A stretch of 7,891 bases of DNA from Flavobacteriales bacterium UBA5869. Its GTDB lineage: Bacteria; Bacteroidota; Bacteroidia; Flavobacteriales_D; Crocinitomicaceae. A program made the translations under genes and the position numbers. Below the pieces are notes generated by a model. It was not told the DNA's origin and searched no databases. It was given only the letters and a program-made list of their open reading frames with translations. Location of the stretch: NCBI GenBank assembly GCA_002432565.1, contig DJFP01000202.1:1038-8928 (forward strand), in the 5' to 3' direction. Numbering within the stretch: position 1 is the stretch's first letter; every line of letters begins with the position of its first letter. Of the stretch, positions 1 through 5,398 are shown one piece after another.

Positions 1-302
1 GCTATTGAAACCGTAATTTGTTCAGGCGTACCATTCATTGCAGCGATATCAGACAGATTCACAGCAACGGATTTATATCCCAAATGCTTGAAGGGAACGT
101 ACATCAGGTTGAAATGAACACCTTCCACCAGCATATCCGTGGAAATAAGGGTATACTGCTCCTCATTCCTTTCCAGGACAGCTGCATCGTCTCCGATACC
201 AAAAGCTGTTGATTCCCTGGTAAGCAGGAAATTCTTCGTCAATAAATCAATCGTTCCAAATTCACCCAGGGATTCCAGGTCCGTTCTTTTTTCTTCTGAC
301 AT
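1..302 (-). CDS. thiL: Thiamine-monophosphate kinase, N-terminal part
   Basis: The enzyme phosphorylates thiamine monophosphate to thiamine diphosphate with ATP, the last step of thiamine cofactor synthesis, in the cytoplasm. The minus-strand frame opens at an ATG (302 to 300) and runs off the left edge, giving 100 complete codons of a protein usually about 300-350 residues long. The ThiL signatures are in order: LGEFGTIDLL (12-21), the nucleotide/metal motif GIGDDAAVL (35-43), STDMLVEGVHF (54-64), and GYKSVAVNLSDIAAMNG (75-91). The acidic pair in GIGDD and the Asp of STDM are the expected magnesium ligands of the AIR-synthase-like fold. The gene is divergent from the secreted-protein gene starting at 446 and has its own -7 box at 321-328. 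The frame is intact as far as it can be seen; the C-terminal half lies outside the window. Confidence 0.95.
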   Translation of the reverse strand, partial: MSEEKRTDLESLGEFGTIDLLTKNFLLTRESTAFGIGDDAAVLERNEEQYTLISTDMLVEGVHFNLMYVPFKHLGYKSVAVNLSDIAAMNGTPEQITVSI

Positions 303-320
303 GTACTTTAATATATATTA

Positions 321-328
321 CAAAGATA
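321..328 (-). promoter_or_regulatory. Bacteroidota -7 box of thiL
   Basis: On the minus strand this reads TATCTTTG, an exact match to the Bacteroidota -7 consensus TAnnTTTG, ending 19 nt before the thiL ATG. The leader would be short and A/T-rich, without a Shine-Dalgarno sequence, as is common in this phylum. The nearest upstream TTG (355-357 on plus as CAA) is 26 nt away, longer than the usual spacer, so the -33 element is weak or absent. Confidence 0.5.
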
Positions 329-396
329 ATAGAAGGAATAGAGAAATCGGATTCCAACTGATTTACAATGCCTAATCCGTTAAAAAAACGCTTAAC

Positions 397-428
397 TTGT
401 GGAGACTCAAGAAGAAAGTCTAACTTTA
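397..428 (+). promoter_or_regulatory. Candidate promoter of the 446-2476 surface-protein gene
   Basis: TTG at 397-399 and TAACTTTA at 421-428 are separated by 21 nt, a normal spacing for the Bacteroidota housekeeping promoter; the last base of the -7 box differs from consensus (A for G). The box lies 18 nt upstream of the ATG at 446. It lies downstream of the alternative ATG at 368, which argues against that longer start. Confidence 0.45.
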
Positions 429-445
429 CAGAAAAAATCAGCTTC

Positions 446-2476
446 ATGAAACACCGAACCTTTATCTTCCTTTTAAGCTTGTTCAGTTTATACAGAACCT
501 TTGCTCAATGTACTGTAACTACGTTAAACGATATTATCACAACTTGTCCAAACACGAGTGTAACAGTAGGTGTCTATCCTTATTCAACAGGTGTCTTCAA
601 CACCTTATATAATTTCAACAGTTCCATTCCACCGGGATGGCAGACAACAGGAGCCACCACATTCGGAACCCCATGTGGAAATTCTATTGATGGCACACCT
701 TATTATTGGGCATCCACATCTGTTGGGATGCCAAGTATTACAACAAGTCCTATTAATACCAGCTGCGGAGGAGAAATCCGATTTGATTTAATGTACGCCA
801 TTCAGGGAGGAACTTCCCCATGTGAAGGACCCGATCAAATGAATGAAGGAGTATTACTGCAATACAGTGTGAACAATGGTGCTAACTGGACAGACATTGT
901 TTATTTTGTTCCTGATGGAACGACAGCTCCTCATATTAATAACAGTGCTGTACCTGCTGCAACCGGTCCCACCCCTTTTACACAATGGAATACTTTTACT
1001 TACCCATTACCTTATAATGCCATTTCGAACGGCACATTGTTCCGATGGATCCAACCGAACTCATCCGGAGCATGCTGTGATAACTGGGGATTGGATAATA
1101 TCAAGTTCAATGATAACAACTGTGCGAACAACATTATTACCTGGGAAAACGGTTCAACTCAAAACAATATTACTGTTACTCCTGCCAGTGATACCACTCT
1201 TTATTTCGAGGTTTTTGACTCGCTCGGGATTTTACAATGCACTGACAGTGTATTCATTGACGTATTATCACCGGGATTTGACAACTTGGTAAACCTCGTC
1301 AGCGCGAATTTTATGCCCGGACAACAGGCTTATACCACTATCCACGCTGAAAACCTTGGATGCCAGAACACTTCGGGAACAATTTCTTTGGTCCTGGATC
1401 CACTTACAAGCTTTGTAAGCGCAGTTCCAGCACCAAATTCGATCAATGGAGATACCTTGTATTGGAATTACACCAATTTATCCCAACCAAGCGGCAACTC
1501 ATTCATTGCTAATGTAACGCTTCTTACAAGCACCAATGCTCAAGTAGGTGATTCCGTATACCTGGATTTAAAAATTAATGACCTGGTTGGAGATTCTGAT
1601 CCGGGTAACAACATTCGAAATTATAGATTCCCAGTGCTGAACGGGTATGATCCAAACGACAAAAAGGTTTATCCATCCGGTGATTGCACTCCTCATTTTG
1701 TGTATAATGATGAAAAACTGACTTATACTATACGCTTCAGAAATACTGGAAATTCTTACGCCTACAACATCAAATTAATAGATTCACTGAACCCTAACAT
1801 CAAAAAGGAAAGTTTGAGGATCCTTGGCTCTTCCCATCCTGTGAAAGTGCATTTTGACAACAATGATGTACTGCGTTTTAATTTCGACACCATCCTTCTT
1901 CCTGCTTCAATTTCAGTCGGTCCTTATTTAAGCACCGGTTATGTTATTTTTGAATTCGAGCAGAAACCAAACCTGGCCCATGGAGCCGTAATAAAAAATA
2001 AAGCAAGAATCTATTTTGATTACAATCCGGCAATTATTACAAACCAGGTATTCAACACAGTAACAGACGGAAGCCACATTTCAGAAAGTGATACATTAGT
2101 AGTTTTTGCCCTTGATTCCACAATCTGGAACAATCAAACCTATACACAGAGCGGTATTTACTCCTATCATTCACTGAACCAATATGGATGCGACAGTGTG
2201 AGTTACCTGGACCTAAATATATCCTCCCTCGGTTTGTCAACTCATACGTTTGATTTCTCCATTCATCCCAATCCAAGCAACGGAAAAATAACTATCCAAA
2301 CAACCAACAACGAGGAATTCGAATTGAAGGTATCCGGATTAGATGGCAAGTCAGTCTTTACAAGTAAAATCTCCGGTTCATCGGAAATAGATCTTGGATA
2401 CCTGGCCCCGGGAACTTACCTGGTTTCCTGCACACTTAACGGATCTGAAATAACCAAACGGATAGTCATCAAATAG
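446..2476 (+). CDS. T9SS-exported multidomain surface protein (reelin-like module, DUF7619 repeat)
   Basis: This is a predicted cell-surface or secreted protein of unknown specific role, 676 residues. The frame is open from an ATG at 368, but the start at 446 is preferred: it gives a signal peptide (MKHRTFIFLLSLFSLYRTFA, cleavage near A20/Q21) and sits just after a promoter-like box. Residues about 55-222 resemble a reelin-type beta-sandwich, with LLQYSVNNGANWTDIVYF (137-154) and CCDNWGLDNIKF (210-221). Residues about 230-275 look like a short Ig-type segment. Residues about 278-395 are a beta-sandwich repeat. Residues about 400-538 carry the DUF7619-type repeat seen in T9SS cargo: GYDPNDK, TYTIRFRNTGNSYAYN, and RIYFDYNPAIITN. 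A CDSVSYLDLNI segment (582-592) precedes the type A sorting domain (602-676), which has HPNPSNGKITI and LAPGTYLVS. Several cysteines fit disulfides outside the cytoplasm. No catalytic motif is visible; adhesion or glycan binding is only a guess. A hairpin terminator follows. Confidence 0.9.
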   Translation: MKHRTFIFLLSLFSLYRTFAQCTVTTLNDIITTCPNTSVTVGVYPYSTGVFNTLYNFNSSIPPGWQTTGATTFGTPCGNSIDGTPYYWASTSVGMPSITTSPINTSCGGEIRFDLMYAIQGGTSPCEGPDQMNEGVLLQYSVNNGANWTDIVYFVPDGTTAPHINNSAVPAATGPTPFTQWNTFTYPLPYNAISNGTLFRWIQPNSSGACCDNWGLDNIKFNDNNCANNIITWENGSTQNNITVTPASDTTLYFEVFDSLGILQCTDSVFIDVLSPGFDNLVNLVSANFMPGQQAYTTIHAENLGCQNTSGTISLVLDPLTSFVSAVPAPNSINGDTLYWNYTNLSQPSGNSFIANVTLLTSTNAQVGDSVYLDLKINDLVGDSDPGNNIRNYRFPVLNGYDPNDKKVYPSGDCTPHFVYNDEKLTYTIRFRNTGNSYAYNIKLIDSLNPNIKKESLRILGSSHPVKVHFDNNDVLRFNFDTILLPASISVGPYLSTGYVIFEFEQKPNLAHGAVIKNKARIYFDYNPAIITNQVFNTVTDGSHISESDTLVVFALDSTIWNNQTYTQSGIYSYHSLNQYGCDSVSYLDLNISSLGLSTHTFDFSIHPNPSNGKITIQTTNNEEFELKVSGLDGKSVFTSKISGSSEIDLGYLAPGTYLVSCTLNGSEITKRIVIK

Positions 2477-2495
2477 ACCTCATCATTCAAAATAG

Positions 2496-2527
2496 AAAAG
2501 CCCGGAAGATAAATATTCGGGCTTTTT
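2496..2527 (+). terminator. Rho-independent terminator after the surface-protein gene
   Basis: The arms AAAAGCCCG (2496-2504) and CGGGCTTTT (2518-2526) pair perfectly over 9 bp around a 13-nt A/T-rich loop, and T residues continue to 2527. It begins 19 nt after the stop codon and separates this gene from the dehydrogenase gene, so the two T9SS cargo genes are probably separate transcription units. The A-run on the left arm could also serve transcription from the other strand. Confidence 0.8.
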
Positions 2528-2540
2528 GCATTCTAAATCG

Positions 2541-2548
2541 TACTTTTA
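2541..2548 (+). promoter_or_regulatory. Candidate -7 box of the PQQ dehydrogenase gene
   Basis: TACTTTTA matches TAnnTTTG except for the last base and ends 20 nt before the ATG at 2569, the same geometry as at the other starts in this window. No TTG is found at the expected upstream distance, so support is limited to position and one element. Confidence 0.3.
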
Positions 2549-2568
2549 TCACATCAACTCCATCAAGC

Positions 2569-4128
2569 ATGAAGTATTTCATCTTCCTCCTTATCGTCGT
2601 GCATTTCTTTTCGGGGGAAGCACAAACTTTCATACGTTCAGAATTGCCGACTCAAGTCTCCACTCCCTGGGAATTATGCTACGGACCGGATTCCATGCTT
2701 TGGGCAACAGAAAGCAACGGAAGAGTCTCCAGGATCGATCCGGAAACAGGAACTAAAATCGTTATTTATGCTGCAAGTGATTATTTCGGGGGAAGCCCTT
2801 TGGAAAACTCTGTGCTTTGTCCAAGCCTGGGAATCGGAAGCGGAACATTGGGGCTTACACTGCATCCGGATTTTACGACAACCGGATCTTCCTTTATCTA
2901 TTTCATGTATTCCTACAATTCCGGAACTTCAGGAAATCCGGCAACCCGATTTAAGATCCGCAGGCTGGAATGGGACCCGAATGCCGAACAAGTCGTAGCT
3001 TACCAGGATATTGTCACCAATATTTCCACGGGCTATGATCACCTCGGAGGAAGATTACTGGCAGTTAAACAAAATACAATCCCTTATTTATTTGTAACCA
3101 TCGGAGACCATGGTTCTGCAAATAACCAATGCTACAATCCTCCGACCGACAATCCGAATAATTTTGCCCTGGATCCCGCAACAGACAATGGAAAAATCCA
3201 CCGATTCAATATGGATGGAAGTATTCCTGCAGACAATCCCATTCCCGGAAATTCCTTTTTCACACGCGGGCACCGAAATCCGCAGGGATTGGCCTACAAC
3301 ACCAACCTCGACCTTCTTTACGCTATTGAACACGGTGATAAAACAGACGATGAAATCAATATCCTCGAAAAAGGAATGAATTATGGTTGGAAAGATGTAC
3401 GTGGTTTTCACGACGATGACAATTTTCCCGGAGAAATGGCATACGCAGCCAATTATGTTCCGCATCCTCAAATTGCAAACGATCACTTGGTTGAACCGAT
3501 TTATTCCATTTGTGCAGTTCCAACTCCGGGTTCCAATGTTGGAAGCAGCTGGTGTACGGTTGCTCCGTCTGACGGGATTTATTACAAAAGCACTTCCATC
3601 CCCGAATGGACAAACAGCATTTTGCTGGTTACGCTGAAAAAAGGCGACAACACGAACATGGAATTGTACCAATTCAAACTAAACGCGCAGGGAACCATTG
3701 CTGCTTCGACTAACGAGAACCCCAATCCCAAAAAATACTTTTCCGAAGACCAGTTACTGAACGGGAGGCTGCGCGACATCGCTGTTTCACCCGACGGAAA
3801 GAAAATTTACCTCATCAACAACGGTGGGGCAACTTCAGCTACAGATAAAATAACCGTTTACACCTATGTGGAACCACCGGTTGTTCCATACCAAAATGCG
3901 GGATTAAAAATCACTCCGAATCCTTCTTCAGGCTTGGTACAGATCGAACTTCCGGAAAATAAACCTTATACACTCCAAATTTTTGATTACCGAGGCGCAA
4001 AACTGAAAGAGATCAAAGACGAAACGCTTCTCATGAACCTGGATCTATCTTCGTTTTCTGCAGGCTTGTATTGGTTCCGGTATGAATCGGAAAGCATGCA
4101 GCGGATACAGAATTTTGTGAAGGAATGA
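2569..4128 (+). CDS. Secreted PQQ-dependent glucose/sorbosone dehydrogenase with T9SS sorting domain
   Basis: This is a six-bladed beta-propeller quinoprotein of the soluble glucose dehydrogenase (GDH-B/GSDH) family, which oxidises aldoses to lactones using PQQ and calcium outside the cytoplasm. The protein has 519 residues with a signal peptide (1 to about 18, ending SGEA before QTF). Family motifs in order are GLTLHPDF (95-102), YDHLGGRL (156-163) with H158 matching the catalytic His of soluble GDH, VTIGDHG (176-182), GKIHRFNMDGSIPADNP (208-224), RGHRNPQGLAYN (233-244) with the PQQ-contacting Arg-Asn, DDEINILEKGMNYGW (260-274), SSWCTVAPSDG (326-336), TLKKGD (355-360), and GRLRDIAVSPDG (399-410). 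The last three are typical of true soluble GDH more than of the shorter Asd-type enzymes. In EHGDKTDDEIN the usual Pro after Gly is Asp. Residues about 445-519 are a type A sorting domain (TPNPSSGLVQIEL, FSAGLYWFRY), so the enzyme is likely surface-anchored or released. The actual sugar is not predictable. PQQ may come from outside, since no pqq genes are seen here. Confidence 0.93.
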   Translation: MKYFIFLLIVVHFFSGEAQTFIRSELPTQVSTPWELCYGPDSMLWATESNGRVSRIDPETGTKIVIYAASDYFGGSPLENSVLCPSLGIGSGTLGLTLHPDFTTTGSSFIYFMYSYNSGTSGNPATRFKIRRLEWDPNAEQVVAYQDIVTNISTGYDHLGGRLLAVKQNTIPYLFVTIGDHGSANNQCYNPPTDNPNNFALDPATDNGKIHRFNMDGSIPADNPIPGNSFFTRGHRNPQGLAYNTNLDLLYAIEHGDKTDDEINILEKGMNYGWKDVRGFHDDDNFPGEMAYAANYVPHPQIANDHLVEPIYSICAVPTPGSNVGSSWCTVAPSDGIYYKSTSIPEWTNSILLVTLKKGDNTNMELYQFKLNAQGTIAASTNENPNPKKYFSEDQLLNGRLRDIAVSPDGKKIYLINNGGATSATDKITVYTYVEPPVVPYQNAGLKITPNPSSGLVQIELPENKPYTLQIFDYRGAKLKEIKDETLLMNLDLSSFSAGLYWFRYESESMQRIQNFVKE

Positions 4129-4148
4129 TTCAACCTATCACACACAAA

Positions 4149-4177
4149 AAGCTTCATCCAATTCCCGAATGAAGCTT
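4149..4177 (+). terminator. Hairpin after the dehydrogenase gene (possible terminator)
   Basis: AAGCTTCAT (4149-4157) and ATGAAGCTT (4169-4177) form a perfect 9-bp stem with an 11-nt loop, starting 20 nt after the stop. No U-run follows on the plus strand (the next bases are AGTATATAAT). An A-run precedes it, so it would work better as a terminator for minus-strand transcription. Termination of the dehydrogenase mRNA here is plausible but not clear. Confidence 0.45.
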
Positions 4178-4191
4178 AGTATATAATAGAG

Positions 4192-4210
4192 ATCAGAATT
4201 GACTTCTGAT
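4192..4210. repeat. Short inverted repeat in the convergent intergenic region
   Basis: ATCAGAA (4192-4198) and TTCTGAT (4204-4210) form a perfect 7-bp stem around a 5-nt loop. It is the second of three hairpins between the two converging genes. There is no T-run on either side, so it may be an mRNA 3'-end structure with no terminator role. Confidence 0.4.
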
Positions 4211-4275
4211 TCGTTGTGCCTTGCCGTTAACTCTAAAATAGAAAGAAAAATAAACGGAAAAAGTTAAGGAATTAC

Positions 4276-4318
4276 AAAAAAGCCCGGCATTTCGACTTCG
4301 CTCAATGACCTGGGCTTT
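4276..4318 (-). terminator. Strong two-way terminator, mainly for the 42-residue zinc-ribbon gene
   Basis: The outer stem AAAGCCC (4279-4285) pairs with GGGCTTT (4312-4318). After a one-base bulge it continues through GG/CC, and after another through CATT (4288-4291) with AATG (4304-4307), leaving a loop based on CGACTTCGCT. Read on the minus strand it ends in six T residues (4281 to 4276) and starts 8 nt after the stop of the zinc-ribbon gene at 4326. On the plus strand it is followed by TTTCTTT, so it can also stop read-through from the dehydrogenase gene. Confidence 0.75.
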
Positions 4319-4325
4319 CTTTCAA

Positions 4326-4454
4326 TTAATGCACCGGTGGCGGCTGATTGGTCGGACAAGTCGGATTCGGGCATTGTGCATGCCCCTCCTGCAATGGCGT
4401 TCCACATGCCGGACAAAACTTCTGCTCTCTAGCCAGATAAAACTGCTTTTTCAT
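4326..4454 (-). CDS. Small zinc-ribbon protein, 42 residues
   Basis: This short minus-strand gene encodes 42 residues, starting at an ATG (4454 to 4452) and ending in TAA at 4326. The N-terminus is MKKQFYLAREQ. Next come FCPACGTPL (13-21) and QCPNPTCPTNQ (27-37), then a proline-rich end. The four cysteines at 14, 17, 28 and 33 are spaced C-x2-C-x10-C-x4-C, as expected for one structural zinc site. The function is not known; such mini zinc ribbons may bind nucleic acid or protein, but nothing here decides. Support for a real gene comes from the dense cysteine pattern, clean start and stop, a terminator with a T6 run 8 nt downstream, and the divergent arrangement with another zinc-ribbon gene at 4601. 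GAGGGG just before the ATG is too close to be a typical ribosome site. Confidence 0.75.
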   Translation of the reverse strand: MKKQFYLAREQKFCPACGTPLQEGHAQCPNPTCPTNQPPPVH

Positions 4455-4477
4455 ACCCCTCGATTTTGCGTTATATT

Positions 4478-4485
4478 CTAAGGTA
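4478..4485 (-). promoter_or_regulatory. Candidate -7 box of the 42-residue zinc-ribbon gene
   Basis: On the minus strand this reads TACCTTAG, one mismatch from TAnnTTTG, 23 nt upstream of the ATG. No clear TTG lies at the proper distance further upstream. It is a weak match offered because the position fits. Confidence 0.25.
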
Positions 4486-4570
4486 CGAAAAACCCTTAAA
4501 GGTGAAGGATCCTTTGAAGACGCTTAACTTTTTTTGGGTACTGTATTATTTTCACAAGTTGGTTTATTGA

Positions 4571-4578
4571 TACCTTTA
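4571..4578 (+). promoter_or_regulatory. Candidate -7 box of the 80-residue zinc-ribbon gene
   Basis: TACCTTTA differs from TAnnTTTG only in the last base and ends 22 nt before the ATG at 4601. The leader is A/T-rich with no Shine-Dalgarno sequence. A TTG at the standard distance is not seen. Confidence 0.35.
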
Positions 4579-4600
4579 TGGAAACTATAAAATTTTTACC

Positions 4601-4843
4601 ATGAATTGTCCAAACTGCAATAGAGAATTAGTGATGACCGATAGAAACGGTGTCGAGATTGATTATTGTCCGGGGTGTCGGGGAGTTTGGCTCGATCGTG
4701 GCGAACTGGATAAGATTATTGAGCGATCAGGTCAGTATACCCAGAGTAATTCTCAAAAAAACTACAAAGACGACAAGCGGGAAAATGACTACCACCCACA
4801 CAAAAAGAAAAAAGGTTTTTTGGGCGATCTGTTCGATTTCTGA
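4601..4843 (+). CDS. TFIIB-type zinc-ribbon protein (zf-TFIIB family), 80 residues
   Basis: This is a small cytoplasmic protein of the zf-TFIIB domain family, whose molecular role is not established. The zinc ribbon takes up the first half: CPNC (3-6) and CPGC (23-26) supply four cysteines. After it comes the highly conserved stretch RGVWLDRGELDKIIER (27-42), the hallmark of the family. The tail is polar and lysine-rich (HPHKKKK, 66-72) and ends in KGFLGDLFDF, a short hydrophobic/acidic C-terminus that recurs in Bacteroidota members and could be a partner-docking peptide (inference). The start at 4601 puts the first CxxC at residue 3, normal for the family, and an in-frame stop lies upstream at 4568-4570. 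The gene stands alone, divergent from the other zinc-ribbon gene at 4326-4454. No clear terminator follows. Confidence 0.9.
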   Translation: MNCPNCNRELVMTDRNGVEIDYCPGCRGVWLDRGELDKIIERSGQYTQSNSQKNYKDDKRENDYHPHKKKKGFLGDLFDF

Positions 4844-5014
4844 TCTTTCGTTTTGAATTGAATTCTAACTTATTGGAGATTTCAATTCACCCATTCGACA
4901 TGCCAATTCTGTCCCATTCCATTTTAAAACGATGTGGAGAATGGAAGTCCCATATACAAAACTCCCCTTGCTTATTGTGTGAGGGGAAATTTAGTTACTG
5001 TTACTTTCTCAATT

Positions 5015-5044
5015 CTGCCAAAGGGAAATTACAGTTTATTTTTG
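5015..5044 (+). promoter_or_regulatory. Possible promoter within the gene-poor stretch
   Basis: TATTTTTG at 5037-5044 is an exact match to TAnnTTTG, and CTG (5015-5017, one mismatch to TTG) lies 19 nt upstream. It would start a transcript near 5051 that could end at the strong hairpin 5249-5290. A chance match in A/T-rich DNA is quite possible. Confidence 0.3.
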
Positions 5045-5192
5045 TAAGAATTTAGATGGTTCAATATAGTAATGCACCAAATCCCGTCCCCACATCAAAA
5101 ACTACACCTCTATCATTCCACCACAAAACCAACGCGTATAAATTAGACTTTTTTGAACGGGCCACCGCACTCCACTCTCAAAACTCGCTCTG

Positions 5193-5207
5193 CAAAAGGA
5201 AAAGGAA
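5193..5207 (+). repeat. First copy of a 15-mer repeat shared with the 5249-5290 hairpin
   Basis: CAAAAGGAAAAGGAA occurs here, again directly at 5250-5264, and inverted at 5275-5289. The two direct copies are 57 bp apart. Three copies of one 15-mer within 100 bp is more than expected by chance, even though the sequence is low-complexity purine. Confidence 0.7.
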
Positions 5208-5248
5208 TTTTCTGAAGATCGATAAAGAGGGAGTGTGAGAAAAGAGGT

Positions 5249-5290
5249 ACAAAAGGAAAAGGAACTCTTTCGAATTCCTTTTCCTTTTGT
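5249..5290 (-). terminator. Long near-perfect hairpin, terminator-like
   Basis: The left arm 5249-5264 pairs perfectly with 5275-5290 over 16 bp (core CAAAAGGAAAAGGAA). After one mismatch (5265/5274) it continues two more pairs to a tetraloop that reads GAAA on the minus strand. That is the same loop as in the tRNA-Gln terminator at 5367-5395. On minus it directly follows the partial tRNA copy at 5288-5306. The arms are pyrimidine/purine tracts without GC-rich clamping and no long U-run follows, so it may be a repeat-element palindrome and not a working terminator. Confidence 0.5.
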
Positions 5291-5306
5291 TGACCCACTA
5301 GGGCTC
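5288..5306 (-). repeat. Partial duplicate of the tRNA-Gln 3' end
   Basis: These 19 nt are identical to 5397-5415, which cover the end of the tRNA-Gln gene. On the minus strand they supply the last part of the T-loop (GAGC), the 3' strand of the T-stem (CCTAG), the 3' strand of the acceptor stem (TGGGTCA), the discriminator A, and two flanking bases. Upstream on minus the match stops abruptly inside the T-loop, so no tRNA body remains. The T-loop-to-3'-end segment is the part of tRNA genes most often duplicated by site-specific insertion (established knowledge), so this may be one end of an old insertion. Confidence 0.75.
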
Positions 5307-5359
5307 CCCGACGATCCGCTTCGCGGATGTCCTGGATAAACTTCTCGCCACAAGTGGGT
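5293..5359. repeat. Nested inverted-repeat segment between the tRNA 3' copies
   Basis: The outer arms ACCCACT (5293-5299) and AGTGGGT (5353-5359) are a perfect 7-bp inverted repeat. Inside, ATCCGC (5314-5319) and GCGGAT (5323-5328) make a 6-bp hairpin, extended by GAC/GTC pairing (5310-5312 with 5329-5331) past a single bulged base. The outer left arm is part of the tRNA 3'-end copy. The segment is more GC-rich than its surroundings. It resembles a palindromic dispersed element, not a gene. Confidence 0.5.
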
Positions 5360-5366
5360 GGAAAAC

Positions 5367-5395
5367 AAAAAGCTCCATCTTTCGATGAAGCTTTT
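5367..5395 (-). terminator. Terminator of tRNA-Gln
   Basis: On the minus strand the RNA would fold as AAAAGCUUCAUC, a GAAA tetraloop, and GAUGGAGCUUUU, a 12-bp stem with one G-U pair, followed by UGUUUU. It begins 4 nt after the end of the tRNA gene, the position expected for termination of a single-tRNA transcript. Confidence 0.85.
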
Positions 5396-5398
5396 CTG

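Larger units (their letters stand above)
4844..5248. other. Intergenic stretch without a convincing gene
   Basis: About 400 nt follow the zinc-ribbon gene. Visible items are an 8-bp inverted repeat TGAATTGA/TCAATTCA (4854-4861 and 4882-4889), a 6-bp hairpin TCCCCT/AGGGGA (4963-4968 and 4982-4987), a promoter-like box at 5037-5044, and a first copy of a 15-mer repeat at 5193-5207. Two adjacent plus-strand frames (4858-5055 from TTG, 5056-5238 from ATG) have no recognisable domain, signal peptide or composition resembling the real genes here. I do not call them as genes, although a small transcript from about 5051 to the hairpin at 5249-5290 is possible. Confidence 0.4.

Noticed and set aside
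368..445. Longer start for the surface protein at the ATG at 368
   Set aside because: It would add 26 polar, basic residues before a clear signal peptide and would place the candidate promoter box inside the coding region. The ATG at 446 gives a normal signal peptide.
3088..3672. Minus-strand frame of 194 codons opposite the dehydrogenase gene
   Set aside because: It lies wholly within a well-supported gene on the other strand, and its translation has no family motifs. It is a shadow of the codon pattern of the real gene.
446..4128. One operon of the two T9SS cargo genes
   Set aside because: A strong hairpin with a T-run at 2496-2527 lies between them, and a separate promoter-like box precedes the second gene.
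4858..5055. Plus-strand frame of 65 codons starting at TTG after the zinc-ribbon gene
   Set aside because: It has no ATG, no ribosome site, no domain or signal peptide, and an unordered composition. It looks like a chance open frame in intergenic DNA.
5193..5290. CRISPR-like repeat array from the three 15-mer copies
   Set aside because: There are only two direct copies, one of which is part of a hairpin. The spacing is irregular, the unit is low-complexity, and no cas genes are nearby.
5288..5366. A second complete tRNA at the duplicated tail
   Set aside because: Only the T-loop-to-3'-end part is present. There is no D-arm, anticodon arm or T-stem 5' strand on the minus strand upstream of it, and the outer pairing at 5353-5359 does not restore a cloverleaf.
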